Part shown: in pieces, positions 22,024 to 30,386 of the stretch
How positions within the stretch are numbered: the stretch's first letter is position 1
Layout: each line of letters starts with the position of its first letter
Source of the DNA: Streptomyces sp. WM4235
GTDB taxonomy: Bacteria > Actinomycetota > Actinomycetes > Streptomycetales > Streptomycetaceae
Length of the DNA stretch: 36,390 nucleotides
Reading direction: 5' to 3'
Assembly (NCBI RefSeq): GCF_001279725.1
Contig: NZ_LGDE01000439.1
Coordinates: forward strand, 1 to 36,390
The notes under the pieces: generated by a model
The model's input: the letters and a program-made list of their open reading frames with translations, nothing else
What the model was told of the DNA's origin: nothing
Database searches by the model: none
Made by a program: the position numbers and the translations under genes

Positions 22024-22565
22024 CACGTGTCGCTCCCGGTCTGGACTTCGTAGCGCTCGACGGCCTTCGTCCATGCGGTGGTGACCCCAGGCTCGAAGAC
22101 GACCGACTGGCCGCCGACTGCTTGGGACTTCACTCCCGGCTGGGAAGAGAAGATGGCGCGCGCCTGCTCGATGACCACATCCGATATCCCGGGTGGGATC
22201 GCAGACCATCCGTGGCTGTAAGTGACTTCGAGGCAGCGCAGCTTGTCGGGCCACACCTGGCAGCCGAGCCGACGCAGGATGCCCGCCTCGGACCAGGCGT
22301 AGTCCGTCCCCTCCACCAGCTCCTCGCCGTCCAGCACCACCGACGCGACCGCCGTCGTCGGCCACACCGGCAGCAGAACCGAGGATCGGCCGTTCCCGTC
22401 GAGGGCGATCTCGTCGTCCTCGACCAGGTCGACAACGTGGCCGACCGCATCCCGAAACCTGCGCGACGCGGACCGCAGGGCGGACAGGAGGCGCACGTCA
22501 TTCGCGGGCAGGCCGAGCCAGTTCGCCAGCTCCTGCGGGTCGGCCAGGAATGCGTCAGTCGACAC
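22023..22565 (-). CDS. Head-tail adaptor protein (180 aa)
   Basis: Helical N-terminus ADPQELANWLGLPANDVRLL and RSASRRFRDAVGHVV, then strands around LPVWPTTAVASVVLDGEEL and a C-terminal helix (ISDVVIEQARAIF). This is the pattern of the gp6/gp15 adaptor that docks under the portal. GTG codons at 22574, 22568 and 22565 could all start it; I take 22565. It overlaps the end of the upstream gene and the start of the stopper gene. Confidence 0.7.
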   Translation of the reverse strand: MSTDAFLADPQELANWLGLPANDVRLLSALRSASRRFRDAVGHVVDLVEDDEIALDGNGRSSVLLPVWPTTAVASVVLDGEELVEGTDYAWSEAGILRRLGCQVWPDKLRCLEVTYSHGWSAIPPGISDVVIEQARAIFSSQPGVKSQAVGGQSVVFEPGVTTAWTKAVERYEVQTGSDT

Positions 22566-22902
22566 CACCCGCACCGCCCTTGCCGCGAGGCGCGCGCGCC
22601 TTGTTGGCCGACGCGGTGCGGGCCTTGTTCTGGTCAGGCTCCGCAGCCTTCTCGCCGCTGCCAGACTCCACGAGATCCTCGTCGGTCAGGCCGTAGCGTT
22701 CGGCGTCCGCGTCGTTGAGCTTCAGGACAGTCTCGTGACCGGCGCCGTTCGCGTACCGGTACCGCTTCAGGGGCCCGCTCACCGCAGCCACCTCCTCAAT
22801 GTTCGAGTCGACAGGGACAGACGTGGAGGGCGGGCCGCACGCCGCATGCTCGGCGCCGCACGGACACCGCCCTCTCGCCGTCTGCCGGGTGAACAGGCTC
22901 AC
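22555..22902 (-). CDS. Capsid-region small protein with Cys cluster (115 aa)
   Basis: Starts at GTG 22902 in a GTGA overlap with the gene upstream. The N-terminus has ARGRCPCGAEHAAC, a possible metal site. The middle has KRYRYANGAGHETVLKLNDA and a YGLTDEDLVESG helix, and the end is basic, lysine/arginine-rich. It follows the major capsid and head-fibre-like genes. Function unknown; possibly a head-associated protein. Confidence 0.55.
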   Translation of the reverse strand: MSLFTRQTARGRCPCGAEHAACGPPSTSVPVDSNIEEVAAVSGPLKRYRYANGAGHETVLKLNDADAERYGLTDEDLVESGSGEKAAEPDQNKARTASANKARAPRGKGGAGGVD

Positions 22903-23111
22903 GACGCGAGCTGGCCCGACGTTCGTAGCGCCGCGAGCAGCGCGTTGACCTTGGTGCGCAGCGCGAGATAGTCCGCACGCAGCGCGTCGTACTCGGCCTT
23001 CGTGGGGTTGGCGCCGGCGGCGACCACGGAAGTGGCTGCCGCGGCATCGGCGACTGCGGCCGTCTGCTTGCCCTCGCGGGCCGCTCCGGCACCTGCGTTC
23101 AGGTACGCCAT
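22899..23111 (-). CDS. Small head-associated helical protein (70 aa)
   Basis: Starts at the ATG at 23111 with GGAGG seven bases upstream, 12 bases after the capsid gene. Glycine/alanine-rich N-terminus, then KAEYDALRADYLALRTKVNA and LLAALRTSG, a clear heptad pattern for a short coiled coil. Similar small coiled-coil genes after the capsid in actinophages are called head fibre-like; that name is tentative. Confidence 0.6.
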   Translation of the reverse strand: MAYLNAGAGAAREGKQTAAVADAAAATSVVAAGANPTKAEYDALRADYLALRTKVNALLAALRTSGQLAS

Positions 23112-23123
23112 GACGTGCCCTCC

Positions 23124-24443
23124 TTACGCGGTCAGGTCGATCTCGACGAAGGCGTTGGGCTGCAGGACGCCGAACGCGGCACGCATCTCGGCGAGGATCG
23201 CGACGAGGTTGCGGACGAAGAAGTCGGCGTGCGAGTCGGTCATCTGGATCGACGCCTGTTCGCGGTCCCACAGGACCGCCTTGCGGAAGTCGCCGACGTA
23301 GCCGGTACCCGCAGGGACGGCCTCGGTCTCGATGACCGGCAGACCCCAGAGGACGGATGCCGAGCCGACACCCTGCGGGCCGCCGAAGTAGAACCGGCCC
23401 TCGTTGTCCTGGAGCAGGTCGATCGTTTCCAGGTCGGCGGGGTTGAGGAGGTAGGCGTTGGCGATGGAGCGGCCGACTGTGCGGACCTTCGTCTTTGCCT
23501 TGCGGGCGGTCGTCAGGGCGTTGGTGTCCCACGCCTGGGCCTGCACTCCGGACACGTTGCCGAGGCCCTCGAAGTTCTCGCCGGTCCCGTCGCCGGAGAT
23601 CATCTGATCCTCGAGTTCCTCCTCGAGGCCGTACCGCAGGAACGCGTCGATGAGGGTCCGGATCTGCGCCGCGTCCGACAGGGCGCGCTTGGTGACCGGG
23701 ATCCAGTGCGCGATCGTGCGCACGGGCGTGGTCACCTTCGCCGCGGCCAGCGCGCTCTCCGGCTTATAGCCGCCACCCGCGTTGTTGACGAGGGCGCCCG
23801 GCACGGAAGCCGGGGCGGTCGGGGCAGCCGACGATGTGGCTTCCGCCACGGGCGCCGCGTTGTTGGTGGTCGACGTCATCCGCACGTACTCGACCGTGTC
23901 GCTGGTCGTGGTGCCGTTGGTCACCACGTCGCGCAGGCGCAGCGGTCGCTGGAAGGAGTCCAGGGCGACCTGCAGGCCGCGCATGTCGTTGGTGACGAAA
24001 GCGCCGGCAGAGGTGTCGGACAGGCCGGTGACGAGGCTCTTGTACCCGACGGGCAGGGACTGGACGCGCTGCTTGGCGCCGAACTGGCCGTTCGCGGTGG
24101 TGCCCATGAGGGCCGCGTACTCAGACGACTTGACGAAGTGTTCGCCGAGCGAGGTCTTCTCGTCGGGCACGATCAGACCGCTGGGGGTCCGTCGTTCTCC
24201 GGACTTCTCGTTGAGGGCGATGTCGTCGCCGAGGCCGGCGAGCGCGGAAAGGATCTCGGCGTCGCCCTTCGCCTTCTTCAGCTCGGCGCTTCCCTCGGTG
24301 GCCTTAGCCATGTGCTCGTTGATCGCCGTGCGTTCATCGTCGTGAAAGTCTCGGTCCTCGGCTTCCGCCTTCGCGGCGATGGCGCGGGCCTCGGTCAGGT
24401 GGTGCTTGATCTGAGCGGTGAGCTCGTCAACCTTGATCGGCAT
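23124..24443 (-). CDS. Major capsid protein (HK97 fold)
   Basis: 439 residues from the ATG at 24443 with GAGGAG upstream. The first ~110 residues are a charged coiled coil (LTAQIKHHLTEARAIAAKAE ...), acting as built-in scaffold (delta domain) to be removed by the protease encoded just upstream. The rest shows HK97-type features: IAHWIPVTKRALSDAAQIRT, LIDAFLRYGLEEELEDQMIS with GDGTGENFEGL after it, and GSASVLWGLPVIETEAVPAG. Forms the icosahedral shell. Confidence 0.93.
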   Translation of the reverse strand: MPIKVDELTAQIKHHLTEARAIAAKAEAEDRDFHDDERTAINEHMAKATEGSAELKKAKGDAEILSALAGLGDDIALNEKSGERRTPSGLIVPDEKTSLGEHFVKSSEYAALMGTTANGQFGAKQRVQSLPVGYKSLVTGLSDTSAGAFVTNDMRGLQVALDSFQRPLRLRDVVTNGTTTSDTVEYVRMTSTTNNAAPVAEATSSAAPTAPASVPGALVNNAGGGYKPESALAAAKVTTPVRTIAHWIPVTKRALSDAAQIRTLIDAFLRYGLEEELEDQMISGDGTGENFEGLGNVSGVQAQAWDTNALTTARKAKTKVRTVGRSIANAYLLNPADLETIDLLQDNEGRFYFGGPQGVGSASVLWGLPVIETEAVPAGTGYVGDFRKAVLWDREQASIQMTDSHADFFVRNLVAILAEMRAAFGVLQPNAFVEIDLTA

Positions 24444-24458
24444 GTCTCCTCGTTCCGG

Positions 24459-25739
24459 TTAAGCGCCCAGCTCGATCAGGTCGAGATCCAGGCGAGTAAG
24501 CAGGCGGGAGGCGGCGGCACCGACCTTGGCGGCATCCTCGATGGATGCTTCGCGGGGGTCCGGCGTGGACTCTTCCTCTGTGCTGCTGGGGGTGGGTTCA
24601 GCCTTGAGCTCCTGGGCGGGCGGGCTTTCCGGCTGCGGCGACTGGGTGTCGTCGGTCGCGGGGGTTGCCGGCTGGCCGGGCTCTTCGGTCTTGCTCTTCT
24701 CGGGCGTTGCCGCCGCGAGTACCTCGCCGATGGCGGCGTGCGCCTTGGAGAGGGAGTCATAGTTGGCCTGGCTGAGAACGCGGCCAGCCTTCGCGCCGCG
24801 TGCCAGGCCGTGGGCCTTCGCTGCCAGGAGTTCGGTCTCCTGATTCGCCCCGACCAGGCAGGGCCCGACCTCGTGGACTTTGAGGCGGCGGAGTTCGTAG
24901 TAACCGCCGTACTTGTGGTTCTCGTCCTCGACCCAGGCGCCCTCTTGGACGTCGTAGGCGAAACTGAACTGAGTGACTCGGCGGCCCTTCAGCAGGCGGT
25001 ACACCTGGGCCGATGTCGGGTTGGTGTCGAGGTCATCGATCTGCCCGGTGACCTCGAGGCCGTGCAGCGTCTCAACGGCCTTGACGACGGTGCCGACGTG
25101 CGCGAACGGATCACCCCAGGCGTGGGACCAGATGACAGGGATCGGATCGCCCTTCGAAGCCCAGTCAGAGAGGGTCTCCGTGAACGCCCCCGGGCGGACG
25201 ACATCACCGACGCTGTCCTCGTTGCCGAACACGGAGACCAGCGCGACGAACTGCCCTTCGGCCAATCCGTCTGCGGCGCCGGCCGCCTTCACCTTGGCTG
25301 CAAAGTCCTTGGTCTGCACCGCTGTCCTCCTCTTGGAATCGGTCAGCGGTGGGCTGTCGTACCACTGCCGGATAGCATCCGCGGTTCCGTCGGGTCGTCC
25401 GTCGGCCTCGGCTCGCGCCAGACATTCCTCGACGCCCGGATCCAGGAGGACCAGTTCGGCGCCGGCGCTGTGGTACAGGTCGAGCTGTCCCGGCCACGGG
25501 TTGGTGTGGATGATCCATCCGTCGGTGTCAACGCCGCCCAGCACCTTCGCAATCGCGGCCTTACGCGCGGCGAACGCGACCTGCCGGATCGCATCCGGGG
25601 CCGCGTGCGCGCGCGAGGAGCCGAGCGCCTGGGCCATGAGGTCGAAGTCGATGACGACGTCGTCCGGCCCGCGCTGCTCGGCGATGTACGTGCTCTTGCC
25701 CGCGCAGGGCGGGCCCACGACCACGGTGATGGAAGACAC
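24459..25739 (-). CDS. P-loop kinase fused to HK97-type prohead protease (426 aa)
   Basis: Starts at GTG 25739, five bases after the portal stop, with GTGAGG upstream. Residues 1-130 are a P-loop kinase-like domain: Walker A GPPCAGKST (9-17), DFDLMAQALGSS, and WIIHTNPWPGQ/LVLLDPGVEECLARA. Residues about 160-300 are the serine protease of the HK97 prohead family: FGNEDSVGDVVRPGAF, catalytic His206 in WSHAWGDP, Ser259 in QFSFAYDV and the HEVGPCLVGAN end motif. The C-terminal 120 residues are a proline/glutamate-rich linker with a final helix. The protease cleaves the capsid scaffold; the kinase domain's task is unknown. A single uninterrupted frame shows the fusion is real. Confidence 0.88.
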   Translation of the reverse strand: MSSITVVVGPPCAGKSTYIAEQRGPDDVVIDFDLMAQALGSSRAHAAPDAIRQVAFAARKAAIAKVLGGVDTDGWIIHTNPWPGQLDLYHSAGAELVLLDPGVEECLARAEADGRPDGTADAIRQWYDSPPLTDSKRRTAVQTKDFAAKVKAAGAADGLAEGQFVALVSVFGNEDSVGDVVRPGAFTETLSDWASKGDPIPVIWSHAWGDPFAHVGTVVKAVETLHGLEVTGQIDDLDTNPTSAQVYRLLKGRRVTQFSFAYDVQEGAWVEDENHKYGGYYELRRLKVHEVGPCLVGANQETELLAAKAHGLARGAKAGRVLSQANYDSLSKAHAAIGEVLAAATPEKSKTEEPGQPATPATDDTQSPQPESPPAQELKAEPTPSSTEEESTPDPREASIEDAAKVGAAASRLLTRLDLDLIELGA

Positions 25740-25743
25740 AGCC

Positions 25744-27672
25744 TCACCTCCCGTAGTCCAGGCGGCACTTGCAGTTCACGAACTCGGCGGCCCTGGCCAT
25801 GCCGTCACCGGGCCACCGGCAGCCGTTGCCGAAGACGTCGCCCAGCGACACGGTCTCCCCGTCGAGGGCCTTGTGCGTGACCCGCGGTTTGTTGCCGCCG
25901 GTGCGCCAGGTCTTCTTGCCGAGCCCGGTCGCGCCGGCCGCGTCCTGCCCGCCGAAGGACCGAAGCTCCGTCGAGACCGTGCCGCCGCGGAGAGTCGCCG
26001 CGGTAACCCAGCTCGCCGCGGCCACGGTCAGTGCGGCCTGCCAGCCGTCGCCGCCCTCCTCCTGGACCTTGGCCACCGCCTCCGCGCCGGCGTCCTCGTG
26101 TGCGGTGGCATGGGACTCGGCGGCAGCCAGGATCCAGGCGAGCATCACGTCCGGCGTCCAGCCGGAGGCGTCCGGGTTGTGCTTGTCGAGCACCTCCCAG
26201 GCGCCGACCTGCGCGAGGGTGTAGCCGTGCGAGGCGAGCAGCGCCGTCAGCTGGGCGAGCCGGTCATCCTTGCCCGCGGCCCACAGGGACACGAGGTCCG
26301 GCATGCCGTCCGCCTTCGCGCCCGACGCCTTCAGCAGCTGCTTTGCCTGCGTCTCGGACCAGGCCTCCAGGGCCGCGATGAGGGAATCCCGCTCCGCGTC
26401 GAAGTCGCCGAGGTCAGGCCTGGTGCTGCTCTTCGTGAGCGCCAGGCCGCGCGCTTTTGGGAGCGCCGCCGGGTCGGGGGCGGAGTCCCGTGGGGAGGCT
26501 TGGCCGCCCTCGGTCACGTTCATCGGGGTGATCAGCTCATCGGCGCCCTCGATGGACGGCAGGTTGATCCGGGCGCGCCCCTCGTTACGGGTCATCACTG
26601 GGCCGCCGACCATGGTCGACATTGCCGCTGCCTGCTCCTCGAACGAGCCCTTCATTTTCTCTGCGATGTTGAACTCGCAGTAGACGTCCGAGTTGTCGCC
26701 CGGCAGGTCAGGCAGGATCTGGGCGCCGATCTCCTGCTGCAGCATCACCATCCATGGACCAAGGGTGTCCTGGTACAGGTGGGAGTGCTGCTCACGGATG
26801 TTCGAGTAGGTCGCGTGATCGAGAATCCCGATCAGCGGCGGGGGGATGTGATAGGCCGCGCTGACCTCCTCGCGCGTCAACTTTCGCGACTCGATGTACT
26901 GGGCCTGCTCGGGGTTGAAGCCGACCTTCTCGTAGGTCATGCCGTCCTCGAGGATCGGCGTGCCACCCTCGGCACCGCCGCCCTGGCTGAACGTCTGCCA
27001 CATCTCCCGGAAGCGCTGCTTCTCCTTGGTGCCCCACTCGGGCGCGTCGGCTGGGCGCTGCAGGACACCCGTCAGGCGGGCGCCGCCCTTCCACATCTGC
27101 TGCCGCTGGCGTGCTGCTTCGGACGATTCGAGGAGAAGCTCGCGCAGCGACTCGATCGGCGAGGAGCCCACGGTCAAGTTGTCGGGCGAGTAGCCGTGGA
27201 TGTGGATCACGTCCTCGACTGCGAAGTCCTTGCCACCCGCGGTCTCGTAGTGGGAGGGCCGGATCCAGTTCCCGCCGTAGGGGCGGATCAAGGAAGGCGG
27301 CACGGGCAGGATCTGCAGCTTGCCGTTCAGCTTGAGCTTGATGCCGTACCAGGAGTCGTACACCGCAATGTCCGACACCCACCGCTCAACAAACCGATAG
27401 CTCGTCATGCCGGGCATAGGGGACGCCAGCAGCTGCGCCAGCGGATGAGTCGTGAGGCGTTCGCGGTCCGTGTCACTCACCCGGCGGAACGTATGGATCC
27501 CTAGCTGGGCGATGTTCCGAGCAAGGAAGCTGACCACCGTGCGGACCTGCGGCTGGGTGCGCCAGATCGTCTCGTACTCCCACGGAGCCGCCGGCAGGGG
27601 CATCGCCGCGTAGCCGGGGGTGACTCCGGCGCCGGTGATCGCGAGCTGGCCGGAGGAAACCACGAACGCCAT
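25744..27672 (-). CDS. Portal protein with fused MuF-like domain (642 aa)
   Basis: Starts at the ATG at 27672 (MAFVVSSGQLAITGAG) in a TGATG overlap. Residues about 20-400 are a HK97-type portal: VRTVVSFLARNIAQLGIHTF, HPLAQLLASPMPG, HIPPPLIGILDHATYSNIRE, and DTLGPWMVMLQQEIGAQ. The C-terminal ~100 residues match Mu gpF-like head morphogenesis domains: KKTWRTGGNKPRVTHKALDG, GNGCRWPGDG and a final NCKCRLDY. The portal ring is the DNA channel; MuF-like domains are packaged inside the head and may be ejected. A spacer of about 150 helical residues separates the parts. Confidence 0.88.
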   Translation of the reverse strand: MAFVVSSGQLAITGAGVTPGYAAMPLPAAPWEYETIWRTQPQVRTVVSFLARNIAQLGIHTFRRVSDTDRERLTTHPLAQLLASPMPGMTSYRFVERWVSDIAVYDSWYGIKLKLNGKLQILPVPPSLIRPYGGNWIRPSHYETAGGKDFAVEDVIHIHGYSPDNLTVGSSPIESLRELLLESSEAARQRQQMWKGGARLTGVLQRPADAPEWGTKEKQRFREMWQTFSQGGGAEGGTPILEDGMTYEKVGFNPEQAQYIESRKLTREEVSAAYHIPPPLIGILDHATYSNIREQHSHLYQDTLGPWMVMLQQEIGAQILPDLPGDNSDVYCEFNIAEKMKGSFEEQAAAMSTMVGGPVMTRNEGRARINLPSIEGADELITPMNVTEGGQASPRDSAPDPAALPKARGLALTKSSTRPDLGDFDAERDSLIAALEAWSETQAKQLLKASGAKADGMPDLVSLWAAGKDDRLAQLTALLASHGYTLAQVGAWEVLDKHNPDASGWTPDVMLAWILAAAESHATAHEDAGAEAVAKVQEEGGDGWQAALTVAAASWVTAATLRGGTVSTELRSFGGQDAAGATGLGKKTWRTGGNKPRVTHKALDGETVSLGDVFGNGCRWPGDGMARAAEFVNCKCRLDYGR

Positions 27673-27899
27673 CAGCCACCGCCCGCCGTCGCCGCCAGCA
27701 CCTGGGTGAACTGGACCTGGTGGCGCTCGATGACGACCTCGCCGTCCATGGGCTGCGGCGCCCGGCCGGGCTCCAGGAGCTCGGCGTCCCGCAGGACCAG
27801 AAGCGGGCCGCGCTGCGCCCACAGGATCCCCCGGAACGCCTTGTCCGCCAGGTTGACGATGACCCTCTTGCGCACCGCGGTGCGACGCCAGGCGAACAT
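27672..27899 (-). CDS. Small beta-barrel-like protein between terminase and portal (75 aa)
   Basis: Starts at the ATG at 27899. The strand pattern RVIVNLADKAFRGILWAQRG, LLVLRDAELLEPG, GEVVIERHQVQFTQVL looks like an Sm/Lsm-type small barrel; that is a visual guess. A small gene at this place occurs in many HK97-like phages without known function. Stop and portal start overlap, so the two are coupled. Confidence 0.6.
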   Translation of the reverse strand: MFAWRRTAVRKRVIVNLADKAFRGILWAQRGPLLVLRDAELLEPGRAPQPMDGEVVIERHQVQFTQVLAATAGGG

Positions 27900-27920
27900 G
27901 CGGCCCCCTGTCTCCGGCCG

Positions 27921-29669
27921 CTAAACGACCATGATCTCTTCGTCGTCCGCGTAGCGGGACTTCCGCCGCGGGGGCCGGGCGACGACCTCGGCCATTGCCG
28001 TGGCCAGCGCCGACACGCCATCGATCTTGTCGCCGGAGTTCGCCTTGTCCGGCTTCACGTTGCCTGCCGGGTCCATGGCCACCGCAAGGTTGTCGACGCA
28101 CCAGCGGACGACCGGGTGACCGCCGTGCCGGAGCGCCGGCACTTCCGCAGTGCCCTGCAGCGTCAGGCGCTGGATCTCCTTCAGGACCGGGCTCATGGTC
28201 GCGAAGCCCTGCCGGACCTTGACCATCGGCGCCCGCTCGCTGACCAAGTCGTTCGTCAACTGCGAAGCGTTCCACGGGTCATAGCCGATGCTCTTCACCT
28301 TGAAGAAGTCCCGGTCACGCCGGACCTGCTCCTTGATCCAGTCGTAGTCCGCGACGTTCCCCGGCGTCGCCGTGAGGAACCCCTGCCGCACCCACTTCGA
28401 CGCAGCACCCGCGGTCCGCTTGTCCAGCGCACGGAGGTTGTCCTCCGGCGTCCAGAATCGGAACACGGCGTCCAGGGTGCCGGTCTCGTCGTCGGGGAAC
28501 AGCCAGCACAGCGCACACAGGTCCGACGTGCTCGCGAGGTCCAGGCCGCCATACGCCGCACGCCCTTCGAGCTTCCGCTCGTCAACCATCGACGCGTTTC
28601 GGTCCCAAGCGTCCAGCCGCAGGAACTTGGTCTCCTGCTTCGTCCTGAGCCCAAGGTGCAGGCGCTGGAACTTGGCCATGTCCGCCGGAGACTGCTTGGC
28701 CTCATCCGATCGCGCGCGCATGTACGCGCGGGTCGGGCTGACGCCGTAGCCCGGGTTGGCCTTGCGCCATACGTCCTCGCTGTGCGGATCGTCATCCTTC
28801 TCCGCAGCCCAGATCACGCCATAGACCGTGTGAGCGGTGAACACCCGACGAGCGAGCTGCTCGACGCGGCCACGCTTACGGTCGTAGATCGACTCACGCT
28901 TGCCGCTGTCCGCCGTCGTGATGATGACGATCAGCGGCTGGGTCCGTGAGCCGGTACCCGTCTCGATGGTCTCGACGAGCTCCGGATCCTTGTGAATGTG
29001 CAGCTCGTCGATGATCGCCCCATGGAGGTTCGCTCCATGCTGGGCGTCCGCGACGGAGGCCACGCACTCGAAGTAGGACCCGCTCCTCGGGTGAACGATC
29101 TTCTTCTTCAGGGGCTGGACTCGCCCCTTCAAGGCTGGCGCCTTCTCCGCCAACTGCTTGATCGGGGCAAAGACGAAGCCAGCCTGACGCTCGTTGGTGG
29201 CCGCAGCGACGACCTGTCCACCCTGCTCGCCGTCAGCGCAGGTGAGGTATAGGGCAATGCCGCCGGACAGGGTGCTCTTGCCGTTCTTGCGGGGGATGTC
29301 GACGTACAGCTCCCGCACCACGCGCACGTTCGCGTTCGCGTCCTCATCCCAGTAGACCCAGCCGAACACGGGGGCCAAGACGTAGGCGACCTGCCACGGG
29401 TCGGGCTTGAGCGGCCGGCCGGCCCACTGGCCCTGAGTGTGGCGGAGCAGGTTGAAGGAGTGGATCACCTTGTCCACGCGGTCCGGGTCGAAGACCGCGC
29501 CCGGGGCCTCGCCGGGGCTGGGGGTCTGGATGAGCGGCGGGCAGTCCGGCAGCGCCATGCCCCGACTGAGCATGTACCAGGCGACCTCGGGCGAGATCTT
29601 CAGGCGCTCCAGTTCGGCGGACTCGGGAAGCTCGACGTCGTCAGAACGGGTTGTCGTCGTCCTCGCCAT
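27921..29669 (-). CDS. Terminase large subunit
   Basis: 582 residues; packaging ATPase and DNA-cutting nuclease. Walker A PRKNGKS at about 126-132, Walker B GAIIDELHIH at about 217-226, coupling motif TTADSG at about 251-256. The C-terminal nuclease has GGLDLASTSDLCALC near residue 370 and a YDPWNASQL element later, as in the Terminase_1 (HK97/phiC31-like) family. It overlaps the small subunit gene by 29 bases and is followed by the portal operon. Confidence 0.94.
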   Translation of the reverse strand: MARTTTTRSDDVELPESAELERLKISPEVAWYMLSRGMALPDCPPLIQTPSPGEAPGAVFDPDRVDKVIHSFNLLRHTQGQWAGRPLKPDPWQVAYVLAPVFGWVYWDEDANANVRVVRELYVDIPRKNGKSTLSGGIALYLTCADGEQGGQVVAAATNERQAGFVFAPIKQLAEKAPALKGRVQPLKKKIVHPRSGSYFECVASVADAQHGANLHGAIIDELHIHKDPELVETIETGTGSRTQPLIVIITTADSGKRESIYDRKRGRVEQLARRVFTAHTVYGVIWAAEKDDDPHSEDVWRKANPGYGVSPTRAYMRARSDEAKQSPADMAKFQRLHLGLRTKQETKFLRLDAWDRNASMVDERKLEGRAAYGGLDLASTSDLCALCWLFPDDETGTLDAVFRFWTPEDNLRALDKRTAGAASKWVRQGFLTATPGNVADYDWIKEQVRRDRDFFKVKSIGYDPWNASQLTNDLVSERAPMVKVRQGFATMSPVLKEIQRLTLQGTAEVPALRHGGHPVVRWCVDNLAVAMDPAGNVKPDKANSGDKIDGVSALATAMAEVVARPPRRKSRYADDEEIMVV

Positions 29670-30120
29670 CGTCGGCCCCCTTCGACAGGGCCTGCTCGCT
29701 CGAGGGGCTCAGGCCGAATTGGGCAGCGAAGCCGCGGAGTTCGCGGCCGGCTCGACTGGCGATGGCGACCGCAGGGTGGGCGACCGTGCGGCTGGTCTCT
29801 GCGCCTGACCTGCTCACGCTCACGACCTCCATTGTGATCCCTTCCGCCGTGACCATGCGGGTCGCCGCCACGAACGAGGACCAGGTCTCGCAGTAGGCGG
29901 CGAGGACCGCGCGGTCTTCCTCCTTGAGGAGGTCGAGGCGCTGCAGCCCTGGCACTACCCGCTTCCACTCGGCCCGCGCCTCCGGGCTGAGCCAGCTCGG
30001 GGGGTTGGGGGCGATGCGACGGAAGGCCGGCGGGGCGGGGACGACCCGGCCGCCCGAGTCCCGGCCGTCGGCCCTGCCCTTGATCAGCTTGAGGGCTGCA
30101 GGCTGGGCGGTGCGTGGCAT
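29641..30120 (-). CDS. Terminase small subunit (P27 family)
   Basis: 159 residues from the ATG at 30120. P27-type features: LKLIKGRADGRDSGGRVV, then PPSWLSPEARAEWKRVVPGL and LLKEEDRAVLAAYCETWSSF, with HPAVAIASRAGRELRGFAAQ and FGLSPSSE near the end. It recognises the packaging site and loads the large subunit. It starts next to the gene-free region proposed as cos. Confidence 0.9.
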   Translation of the reverse strand: MPRTAQPAALKLIKGRADGRDSGGRVVPAPPAFRRIAPNPPSWLSPEARAEWKRVVPGLQRLDLLKEEDRAVLAAYCETWSSFVAATRMVTAEGITMEVVSVSRSGAETSRTVAHPAVAIASRAGRELRGFAAQFGLSPSSEQALSKGADDGEDDDNPF

Positions 30121-30143
30121 GGTCGCCCCCTTCCGGAGAAGCC

Positions 30144-30169
30144 GCAGGTCAGAGGCCTGCCGGCCGATC
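30144..30169 (+). repeat. Direct repeat copy 1 in the candidate cos region
   Basis: GCAGGTCAGAGGCCTGCC followed by GGCCGATC. It matches copy 2 at 24 of 26 positions. Candidate binding site for the small terminase. Confidence 0.7.
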
Positions 30170-30294
30170 GGCCCGTCCGGGTTGTCCCGAGTTGGCCATT
30201 CTGAGCGTGCGTCTAGTTCAGCAACCGCGTCGCTGTCCTAGCGATCTTGGTCCGTGATCTCGACTCCCCTACCCCCCGCCGGCACCACAAACGT

Positions 30295-30320
30295 GCAGGT
30301 CAGAGGCTTGCCAGCCGATC
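30295..30320 (+). repeat. Direct repeat copy 2 in the candidate cos region
   Basis: GCAGGTCAGAGGCTTGCC followed by AGCCGATC. It lies 151 bases from copy 1; a shorter third copy starts at 30371. Confidence 0.7.
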
Positions 30321-30386
30321 ATGAGCCACGAAGCCCCAGATCAGCCCAGGTCAGAGCCCTGAGAGCCCCTCAGAGGCTCGCCGGCC

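Larger units (their letters stand above)
30121..30386. other. Gene-free region with direct repeats, candidate cos/packaging site
   Basis: No gene fits these 266 bases between the HNH gene and the small terminase gene. They contain a 26-base near-perfect direct repeat and a partial third copy (CAGAGGCTCGCCGGCC at 30371-30386). Where a small HNH protein and P27/HK97-type terminases flank such a gap, it is usually the cohesive-end site. The exact nick positions cannot be told from one sequence. Confidence 0.55.

Noticed and set aside
23115..25880. Long rightward ORF (921 codons) over capsid and protease
   Set aside because: Spans two unmistakable leftward genes and their junction; composition is typical of an antisense shadow.
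24973..27504. Long rightward ORF (843 codons) over protease and portal
   Set aside because: Antisense shadow crossing a gene boundary.
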